Shown piece after piece: positions 6,896-11,958 of a stretch of 11,958 nucleotides of DNA. A program made the translations under genes and the position numbers. The DNA is from Alphaproteobacteria bacterium (GTDB taxonomy: Bacteria > Pseudomonadota > Alphaproteobacteria > GCA-2731375). The stretch is from assembly GCA_030746295.1 (NCBI GenBank), contig JASLMY010000159.1, positions 1 through 11,958 of the forward strand, in the 5' to 3' direction. How positions within the stretch are numbered: position 1 is the first letter of the stretch; the number at the start of each line of letters is the position of its first letter. Below the pieces are notes generated by a model. It saw nothing but the letters and a program-made list of their open reading frames with translations. It made no database searches and had not been told where the DNA came from.

Positions 6896-6957
6896 GCGAT
6901 TCCGAGTTCAAATGAAAAGTCCAGCGCCCGGATCGCGGCGAGTCCGAATTCAAACGA
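6896..6957 (+). repeat. 20-bp direct repeat, period 42
   Basis: GCGATTCCGAGTTCAAATGA (6896-6915) recurs as GCGAGTCCGAATTCAAACGA (6938-6957), 17 of 20 bases identical. The 22 bases between them are not repeated. The function is unknown. It lies in the non-coding stretch between the att-like repeats and the molybdenum hydroxylase genes. Confidence 0.55.
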
Positions 6958-7157
6958 TCCGCAAATTTTTGGAGCCCCTCCCCGGCGCCCCGCCAACACC
7001 CGCAGAAAACCGCCAATATCCCACTATATTCCGCCCCATCCCGCCAAATCCCGGATTCCAGAACCTAACGATCCCCTACAGGCGCCGCTTCACATGGATC
7101 GAGCACAGGCCGTAGGGCCGTCCGTACGTATACGACCACCCGTGTTCGCTGTTGCCC

Positions 7158-9281
7158 TTAGCCGAGTAGGGTCGCCATGATCCGCTCGCGCGAGAGCGGC
7201 ATGTCGTAGATACGGGTGCCGAGCGCGTGCGCTACCGCGTTGCCGATCGCGGCGGCGGTCGGGCCGACCGAGCATTCGCCGACGCCGAGCGAGGGCTCGT
7301 CCGCCGCCTCGACCAGTACCGCCTCGATCTCCGGGATCTCGCTGAAGCGCAGGATCGGGTAGGCCTCCCAGTCGAGCGAGGTGATGCCGTCGCCTGCCAT
7401 CCGCACCTGCTCCTTCAGGGCCCAACTGGCGCCCTGCACGGCACCGCCCTCGAGCTGGTTCAGCACCCCGTCGGGGTTCACCACCAGGCCGGCGTCGGCG
7501 GCGATCCAGATCCGCTCGAGGCGGACTTCCTCGTCCACCGCCACGGCGACCGCGACCGCGGCATACGCGGCGGTGTTCTTGTAGCGCGCGAAGCCGAGGC
7601 CGAGGCCGCGGCCCTGGCCGCCCGGCCCCCTGGCCGCCCAGCCGGCGTTGGCGGCGACGGTCTCGAGCACCCCTCGCGCCCGCTGGTCCGACAAGAGCGA
7701 CAGCCGATAGGCGAGGGGGTCTTCGCCGGCCATGGCGGCGAGATCGTCGAGCAGGCATTCGATGGCGAAGACATTCGGCAGGGCGCCCAACGTGCGCAGC
7801 GCCGAGGTGCGGACGGGGGCTTCGGAGATCAGGTGGTGGATGATGCGATGGCTGGGCACGCCGTAGAGAGGCACCGCGTTGCGGGTGCCGCCGCCGCCGC
7901 GTTCCTCGGGCGGGTCCTGCGGCACCAGCGGCGGCGGCGGCAAGGGCAAGGCTTCCGCCGCCAGGAGATAGCCGCTGCCCGAGCCCGGTCGTTGGACGTG
8001 GGTGGGGCTCCAAATCTCCGTCGTCCAATCGCTCGGCTGGCCCCGGGCGTCGAGCCGCACCGCGAGCCGCACCAGCATCGCCGGGCCCACGGGCTCGTAG
8101 CCGAACTCCTCCTCACGGCGCCATTGCAACCGAACGGTGCGCGCAGGCATCCGCACCGCGATCAAGGCGGCGTCCAGCGCCGCGTCGTCGGCACCGTTGT
8201 GCCCATAGCAGCCGGGACCGTCGACGTGGCGGGCGCTGATCGCCTCCAAAGGCAGATCCAGCACCTCGGCCAAATTCCGCCTGAGCGGATGCATGCCTTG
8301 GCCGTGCGACCAGACCGTCAGATGGCCTTCCTCGAACCGGGCGAGCGCGCAAGAGGGCGCCAACGACGCGTGCGCGATGTAGGGGCGCGAGAAGGTCGCC
8401 TCGATGAGCTCGCCCGTGGCTGCCGGGTTCGGCGCGGCACCGAGCGTGCGGTCGATCGACGGTCGGCCCCGCAGCGAGGCCGCCTCTTCCTCGGACCGGT
8501 CGATGTCGCGGGCGCCGTCCCAGCGCGCATGCGCCGGCGCGGCCGCGGCAGCCGCCTCGACCGTGGCCTCGTCGGCACCGACGAAAGCGACGAAGTTGCC
8601 CGCCCGCAAGATCTCGATCTCGCCGCCGGCGGCCTTGGTGATCGCGGCCTCGTCGAGCGAGGCCAGCACAGCACCTCGGCCCGGCTGGCGCAGCGTGCGG
8701 GCATGCACGAGGTCGGCCGGCGCCAGATCGTGGACGAAGGCCGCGCCCGTCAGCTTCGCCGGCAGGTCGCGTCGGGGCACGCTGCGGCCGATGATCTCGT
8801 AGTCGCCGGCGGCCTTGGGCGCGGCCCGTCCGGTGACCTCGCGGCGCCAATCGACGTCTCCCGCGACGCTCCAATAGGTGATGCCGGTGGCCTCGCCGTC
8901 ACGATGAAAGGCGCCGTTCTCGACCGACAGCTCCTCGGGCGCGCAATTGAGCCGAAGTGCGGCCTGCTCGGTCAGCAGCGCGCGTGCCTCGGCCGAGGCC
9001 AAGCGCACGGAGGCGCCCGACACCGAGACCGAGAGGCTGGAGGTTGTGTAGAGCTCGTCCGGTCCCTCGTCCGTGTCGCCCGAAAGCACGACGACGCGCT
9101 CCAGGGGAAGGTCCAGCTCCTCGGCCGCGATTTGGGCGATGGCAGTGACGACGCCCTGGCCGATCTCGACCTTGCCGGTGGCGATCCTTGCGGTCTCGTC
9201 GGGCAGGAACCTGATCCAGCGGTCGAGGCGCGGGTTGGCGAGCAGGCTGGCGGGCAGTGGGGTCGGCGTGGCGACGCTCAT
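7158..9281 (-). CDS. Molybdopterin-binding subunit of a two-component molybdenum hydroxylase (IorB/NicB-like, xanthine dehydrogenase family)
   Basis: This is the large catalytic subunit of a xanthine-dehydrogenase-family hydroxylase of the isoquinoline 1-oxidoreductase/nicotinate dehydrogenase type. These enzymes hydroxylate N-heterocycles or aldehydes using water, with molybdopterin cytosine dinucleotide as usual cofactor. The protein has 707 residues, close to family size. Visible motifs are GKVEIGQGVVTAIAQIAAEE (36-55), an a/b-hammerhead-like region starting near YEIIGRSVPRRDLPAKLTG (161-179), GPGCYGHNGADDA (355-367, highly characteristic of IorB relatives), LEGGAVQGASWAL (610-622) and GVGECSVGPTAAAIGNAV (666-683), in which Glu669 is the likely active-site base. 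No TAT or Sec signal is seen, so it should stay in the cytoplasm. Its ATG overlaps the stop of the 2Fe-2S gene (ATGA, 9278-9281), so the two are translated together. The substrate is unknown. Confidence 0.93.
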   Translation of the reverse strand: MSVATPTPLPASLLANPRLDRWIRFLPDETARIATGKVEIGQGVVTAIAQIAAEELDLPLERVVVLSGDTDEGPDELYTTSSLSVSVSGASVRLASAEARALLTEQAALRLNCAPEELSVENGAFHRDGEATGITYWSVAGDVDWRREVTGRAAPKAAGDYEIIGRSVPRRDLPAKLTGAAFVHDLAPADLVHARTLRQPGRGAVLASLDEAAITKAAGGEIEILRAGNFVAFVGADEATVEAAAAAAPAHARWDGARDIDRSEEEAASLRGRPSIDRTLGAAPNPAATGELIEATFSRPYIAHASLAPSCALARFEEGHLTVWSHGQGMHPLRRNLAEVLDLPLEAISARHVDGPGCYGHNGADDAALDAALIAVRMPARTVRLQWRREEEFGYEPVGPAMLVRLAVRLDARGQPSDWTTEIWSPTHVQRPGSGSGYLLAAEALPLPPPPLVPQDPPEERGGGGTRNAVPLYGVPSHRIIHHLISEAPVRTSALRTLGALPNVFAIECLLDDLAAMAGEDPLAYRLSLLSDQRARGVLETVAANAGWAARGPGGQGRGLGLGFARYKNTAAYAAVAVAVAVDEEVRLERIWIAADAGLVVNPDGVLNQLEGGAVQGASWALKEQVRMAGDGITSLDWEAYPILRFSEIPEIEAVLVEAADEPSLGVGECSVGPTAAAIGNAVAHALGTRIYDMPLSRERIMATLLG

Positions 9282-9760
9282 GAGCGCGGCTCCCCGCGCA
9301 TGACCGCGGCGGCCCGCTCGACGGCGCGAAGAATCCGCTGATGCGCACCACAGCGGCAGAGATGGCCGTCCAACGCCGCGACGATGGCGGCCCGATCGGG
9401 GGCGGGATTGTGGTCAAGAAGCGCCTTCGCCGAGATCAGGATGCCGGACAGGCAATAGCCGCACTGACCGGCCTGCTCCGCCAGGACCGCCTGCTGCAAG
9501 GGATGGCTCGCCGTCTCGCCGCCCAGGCCCTCGACCGTGACGATCTCGCGGCCGGCGGCGGAATCGACCGTCCGGCCGCAGGCATACGCCGCCTCGCCGT
9601 CGATCAGGACCATGCAGCAGCCGCATTGCTCGGCCCCGCAGCCATACCGCGTGCCCTTGAGGCCGAGCTCGTTTCTGAGCAGGTAGATGAGCGGCAGGGA
9701 TGCCGGCGCCTCGACGCGTCGGGTCTCGCCGTTGACGACAAGCTCGAAGATCTCCGCCAT
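9278..9760 (-). CDS. (2Fe-2S)-binding small subunit of the molybdenum hydroxylase (IorA/NicA-like)
   Basis: This is the 160-residue electron-transfer subunit that carries two [2Fe-2S] clusters and partners the large subunit encoded next. The plant-ferredoxin-type cluster ligands are Cys41, Cys46, Cys49 and Cys61 (motif CGAEQCGCCMV). The second cluster in the helical domain is held by Cys100, Cys103, Cys135 and Cys137 (QCGYC and LCRC). Length and the extra Cys48 are usual for the IorA/NicA group. No FAD-subunit gene is in the window, which agrees with this subfamily, which often passes electrons to a cytochrome instead. No cytochrome gene is seen here either. The ATG (9758-9760) follows a GGGGGG-rich binding site and a striking inverted repeat at 9779-9798. 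Confidence 0.95.
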   Translation of the reverse strand: MAEIFELVVNGETRRVEAPASLPLIYLLRNELGLKGTRYGCGAEQCGCCMVLIDGEAAYACGRTVDSAAGREIVTVEGLGGETASHPLQQAVLAEQAGQCGYCLSGILISAKALLDHNPAPDRAAIVAALDGHLCRCGAHQRILRAVERAAAVMRGEPRS

Positions 9761-9778
9761 GCCACGCCCCCCGATGCT

Positions 9779-9798
9779 GCGGATCGACCTCGATCCGC
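9779..9798. promoter_or_regulatory. Perfect 9-2-9 inverted repeat, candidate operator upstream of the molybdenum hydroxylase genes
   Basis: GCGGATCGACCTCGATCCGC has two perfect 9-bp arms (9779-9787 and 9790-9798) around a 2-base spacer. It ends 18 nt before the start codon of the 2Fe-2S subunit and 63 nt after the hydrolase stop. No T tract follows it in either direction, so a terminator is unlikely. The symmetry fits a site for a dimeric repressor or activator, or a hairpin in the mRNA leader. No regulator gene is in the window. Confidence 0.55.
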
Positions 9799-9861
9799 CG
9801 ACGCGAGACTAGAGCAACTCAAGGCCGGAGCGAAAGATCGGCGGTCTCTCGCCCGTGCCGG

Positions 9862-10551
9862 TCAGCCGTCGAGGATGAGCTCGGTCAGTTCGTCCGGCAT
9901 GCTCAGCATCGGATAGTGGCCGGTGTCGAGCTCGTGCCAGCGCGCCTCCAGGTCCTCGGCGCAGCGCCGTTGATGTGCTTCGCCCGGATTGGCGGCGCGG
10001 CGGCACCAGATCACCGAGGCGTCCCAACTTGTCGACCAGAAGCTCTCCAATTGCACCGGCTCGGCGTGGACAGCGAGCGGGTGCAGGGTGCACCGATCCA
10101 CGGCCCAAGCCCGCAGGCTCGGCTCCAGGTCGGCGAAGAGCCGGCTTTCCGCGTCCTCGCGCGAGGGGCCCAGAGCCAGCTCGGTGTTGACCGTCGCCGG
10201 CCGGCCGACGATGTCGCGGATCGCCTCGCCGTGCCGTAGCGCCAGCGCGTCGGCGAAGACCAGGCGGCTGATGCGTTCGCTGGCCTCTTCGGCCACCTTC
10301 GCCAGCACCATGCCGCCGCTCGACGTGCCGACCAGCACGACGTCGCGAAGGTCCTCGTAGAATAACATTTGGGCGATCTCTGCCGCCTGCGACTCCACGG
10401 TAATACCGGGGCGCAGCTGGCCGGCGCGCTCAGCACAACCGTCCAGGGTCGGCGCATAGACTTGGTGGCCCTGGGCGCCGAGACGTCTCGCCACCGGCTG
10501 CCAGATCCAGCCGCCCTGGTAGGAGCCATGAATGAGCACGAATGTCGTCAC
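9862..10551 (-). CDS. Alpha/beta hydrolase (esterase/hydroxynitrile-lyase-like)
   Basis: This is a 229-residue alpha/beta-hydrolase of the plant MES/hydroxynitrile-lyase-like group that is common in bacteria as 'EstC-type' esterases. The start is FVLIHGSYQGGWIW (4-17), with HGSYQGGW as the oxyanion-side motif. The nucleophile elbow GTSSG (75-79) carries Ser77, and TGHYPM (210-215) supplies His212. The usual acid in the segment after beta-6 is not obvious: where relatives have an Asp, this protein reads IWCRRAANPGEAH (181-193). GTG at 10549-10551 is chosen because AGGGAGG stands about 7 nt upstream and the family N-terminus begins right there. The frame itself opens at an ATG 19 codons earlier. 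It lies upstream of the molybdenum hydroxylase genes on the same strand, 101 nt apart, so may share their pathway. The substrate is unknown. Confidence 0.88.
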   Translation of the reverse strand: MTTFVLIHGSYQGGWIWQPVARRLGAQGHQVYAPTLDGCAERAGQLRPGITVESQAAEIAQMLFYEDLRDVVLVGTSSGGMVLAKVAEEASERISRLVFADALALRHGEAIRDIVGRPATVNTELALGPSREDAESRLFADLEPSLRAWAVDRCTLHPLAVHAEPVQLESFWSTSWDASVIWCRRAANPGEAHQRRCAEDLEARWHELDTGHYPMLSMPDELTELILDG

Positions 10552-10778
10552 CTTGTCCCTCCCTCGTACCTGCAACACGACATCTTCCCACATCGCCGGA
10601 TGGCACATAAGTCGCGGCGCCTTCGGTTGCGCCTAGCCTGCCGGTCCGGGCTTCGTAAGGTAGCCGCTATCCGCCGCCGGAGGTGGAGTGGTACCCTGGT
10701 CAGGCTGGCAGACGTTTTCGCAACAACGGATGACGATCTGAACCTGGGCCGCAAATCGACACAGGGGAGAACCGTGAG
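10552..10778. promoter_or_regulatory. Divergent intergenic region between hydrolase and zinc dehydrogenase
   Basis: These 227 bases separate two genes that point away from each other, so both promoters should lie here. No strong -35/-10 pair is visible on either strand. The region has a small GGCGC-N8-GCGCC inverted repeat (near 10614-10631). A weak, poorly matching sigma54-like TGGCAG with a downstream TTCG (about 10705-10720) was seen and is not trusted. Confidence 0.4.
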
Positions 10779-11831
10779 ATGAAAGGCGTCGTCTTCCTCG
10801 GCGAACGCAAGACCGAGCTTCGCGAGTTCCCCGACCCGGAGCCGGGGCCGCGCGACGTGATCCTGGAGATCAAGGCCTCGGGCATGTGCGGCACCGACCT
10901 CAAGGGCTATCGCGAGCCCTTCATTCCGGGCGTCGTGCGCGGCGGCATCAAACGCTCGATGGAACCGGTGATCGCGGGCCACGAGCCCTCAGGCGTCGTC
11001 GCCGAATTGGGCTCAGCCGTTGCTGAGCGCGAGGCGCGGATCGGCCAGCGGGTGATGGACCACCACTACCAGGGCTGCGGCGTCTGCCGCCACTGCATGG
11101 CCGGTTGGCGGCAGATGTGCGTCGACGGTGCCGTCGTCTTCGGCTCGGTCGCCAACGGCGCCCATGCGCCCTACATGAAAGTGCCGGTCGACACCCTGGT
11201 GACACTGCCCGACGAGCTGTCGTTCGAGACCGGGGCGGCGATCGCCTGCGGCACCGGCACCGCCTACGGCGCCTTGCATCGGCTGTCGCTGCACGGCGAC
11301 GAGACCATCGCCGTCTTCGGCCAGGGGCCGGTCGGCCTCTCGGCGACCCAACTGGCGCATGCCATGGGGGCGCGAGTGATTGCCCTCGACATCTCGGCCG
11401 AGCGCCGCCGGCTCGCCGCCGAGATGGGCGCCGACATCACCCTCGATCCCATGGCCGACGACCCGGTGCAGGCGATCCGCGACCTCACCCATGGCGAGGG
11501 TGCCGACAAGACGCTGGACGCCTCTTCCTCGCCGCAGGCCCGGGCAGAGGCGGTGCGCGCGACCCGGGCTTGGGGCACCTGCTGCTATGTCGGCGAAGGC
11601 GGCGAGGTGACCTTGGAGGTCAGCCCCGACTTGCTGCGCCGGCAGATCACGTTGATCGGCTCGTGGACCTTCTCGACCGTCGGCCTGGCCGACTGCGCCC
11701 GCTTCGTCGCCGAGCGTGGCATCGACGTCGACCGCCTCTTCACCGATCGCTGGAGGCTGGAGGAAGCCGAGGAGGCCTACCGGCTCTTCGACCAGCAGAA
11801 GACCGGCAAGGGCGTCTTCCTGCCGTCGTGA
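10779..11831 (+). CDS. Zinc-dependent medium-chain alcohol dehydrogenase (MDR family)
   Basis: This is a 350-residue MDR-family dehydrogenase acting on an alcohol or polyol with NAD(P). The catalytic zinc ligands are Cys37 (MCGTD), His68 with Glu69 (GHEPSG), and probably Cys157 (ACGTGTAYG). The structural zinc site has the full set Cys100, Cys103, Cys106 and Cys114 (CGVCRHCMAGWRQMC). The Rossmann motif is VFGQGPVGLSA (179-189), and Asp204 at the end of beta-2 (ALDIS) favours NAD over NADP. Between Cys37 and His68 there are a few more residues than usual (FIPGVVRGGIKRSM). The ATG follows GGGGAGA. It diverges from the hydrolase and is followed 48 nt later by another plus-strand gene, suggesting an operon. 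The substrate cannot be told; threonine- or sorbitol-dehydrogenase-like relatives are close in form. Confidence 0.92.
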   Translation: MKGVVFLGERKTELREFPDPEPGPRDVILEIKASGMCGTDLKGYREPFIPGVVRGGIKRSMEPVIAGHEPSGVVAELGSAVAEREARIGQRVMDHHYQGCGVCRHCMAGWRQMCVDGAVVFGSVANGAHAPYMKVPVDTLVTLPDELSFETGAAIACGTGTAYGALHRLSLHGDETIAVFGQGPVGLSATQLAHAMGARVIALDISAERRRLAAEMGADITLDPMADDPVQAIRDLTHGEGADKTLDASSSPQARAEAVRATRAWGTCCYVGEGGEVTLEVSPDLLRRQITLIGSWTFSTVGLADCARFVAERGIDVDRLFTDRWRLEEAEEAYRLFDQQKTGKGVFLPS

Positions 11832-11879
11832 ACCGGGCAGCAATCGAGCTGACATAGTCCGCCAAAGGGAAATCGACAG

Positions 11880-11958
11880 ATGGCTCAAATCAACATTCAG
11901 TTCACCCTCTTCTCCGCCTTCTATTCGCCGCTGATCTCGGCCATGTCGGGCGGCTTCC
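11880..11958 (+). CDS. Start of a gene, possibly an ABC transporter substrate-binding protein (NMT1/THI5-like)
   Basis: Only the first 26 codons are in the window: MAQINIQFTLFSAFYSPLIS followed by AMSGGF. AAGGGA (about 11865-11870) at a good distance from the ATG supports the start. The pattern of a short beta-strand, then SAFYSPL and an M-x-GGF, resembles the beginning of NMT1/THI5-type periplasmic-binding proteins, whose next residues typically read as a GF(F/L)..EGL motif. There is no signal peptide in front, which is odd for an exported binding protein. It lies 48 nt after the zinc dehydrogenase and is probably cotranscribed with it. The identification is tentative. Confidence 0.45.
   Translation, partial: MAQINIQFTLFSAFYSPLISAMSGGF

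Larger units (their letters stand above)
6652..7157. other. Non-coding, repeat-bearing stretch of 506 bases
   Basis: No ORF here is convincing. The stretch holds ATGTCCCA-type repeats (6692-6820), the inverted core copy (6734-6748), a 20-bp direct repeat with period 42 (6896-6957), and a locally AT-richer segment around 6900-7080 with short A and T runs (AAATTTTTGG at about 6963). Near 7119-7136 is a short palindromic run, CGTACGTATACG. A GGCC-CTAC-GGCC hairpin about 40 nt past the end of the molybdenum hydroxylase large subunit could be a weak stop on the minus strand, but it has no T tract. Confidence 0.6.

Noticed and set aside
6754..6999. 81-residue minus-strand frame across the repeat region
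   Set aside because: Its apparent internal repetition (FEFGL..RALDFSFELG) is just the 42-bp-period DNA repeat read through. There is no ribosome binding site and no family resemblance.
7090..7157. Possible tRNA remnant near the inverted core (minus-strand GGTGGTCGTATACG, translation GGRIRTDGP)
   Set aside because: The translated string resembles spurious ORFs often seen antisense to tRNAs, but no T arm, anticodon stem or acceptor pairing can be built.
6652..7157. CRISPR array or iteron-type replication origin
   Set aside because: The repeats are few, of different families and unevenly spaced, with no Cas or Rep gene in the window.
7227..9341. Long plus-strand frame of about 700 codons opposite the molybdenum hydroxylase
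   Set aside because: It is a mirror frame caused by high-GC codon bias; the minus-strand reading has all family motifs and the ATGA coupling.
9779..9798. The 9-2-9 dyad as a rho-independent terminator of the hydrolase gene
   Set aside because: No run of T follows on either strand, and it lies close to the start codon of the next gene on the same strand.
10705..10720. Sigma54-like promoter (TGGCAG with downstream TTCG) before the zinc dehydrogenase
   Set aside because: The -12 element does not match TTGC and the spacing is off; the match is too weak to support.

Overview
The window is GC-rich chromosomal DNA whose core gene order (rplU-rpmA ... obgE-proB-proA-nadD, all on the minus strand) is typical of Alphaproteobacteria. 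The high GC, the L21 with a long Lys/Ala/Pro tail and the style of the proteins suggest a Rhodospirillales-like or related environmental alphaproteobacterium. The exact taxon cannot be fixed from sequence reading alone.

Region 1 (1-5605, minus strand) is housekeeping. rplU and rpmA (ribosomal L21 and L27) are driven by a TTGACA-N17-TATACC promoter and closed by a clear intrinsic terminator. Below it come an SDR-family oxidoreductase, the GTPase obgE, the proline genes proB and proA, and the 5' part of nadD (NAD synthesis), which runs off the window. Gaps are very short, and obgE/proB share an ATGA overlap. The SDR gene is a likely extra in an otherwise familiar cluster.

Region 2 (5652-7157) holds a tRNA-Ser(CGA) gene on the plus strand with its own promoter, then about 1.35 kb of accessory-looking DNA. 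Just after the encoded CCA lies a 15-bp sequence, ATTTCAATGGGTTAG, followed by tandem 11-bp repeats. An inverted near-copy of the 15-mer occurs at 6734-6748, next to a cluster of ATGTCCCA-type 12-bp repeats. This looks like core and arm sites left by tRNA-targeting integrases, although no integrase gene is present. Between the two cores are small orphan ORFs, including an exported 119-aa protein. The 506 bases from 6652 to 7157 appear non-coding and repeat-bearing.

Region 3 (7158-11958) looks catabolic. On the minus strand are an alpha/beta hydrolase and a two-gene molybdenum hydroxylase (a 2Fe-2S subunit plus an isoquinoline 1-oxidoreductase/nicotinate dehydrogenase-type large subunit, ATGA-coupled). 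A perfect 9-2-9 inverted repeat sits just upstream of the pair. Divergently, on the plus strand, are a zinc-dependent medium-chain dehydrogenase and the first 26 codons of a protein that may be an NMT1/THI5-like ABC substrate-binding protein. Together they could take up and oxidise an aromatic or heterocyclic compound, but the substrate is not evident.

Most of the window is ordinary. The best leads are the tRNA-Ser att-like structure with inverted cores and the 20-bp operator-like palindrome upstream of the molybdenum hydroxylase.
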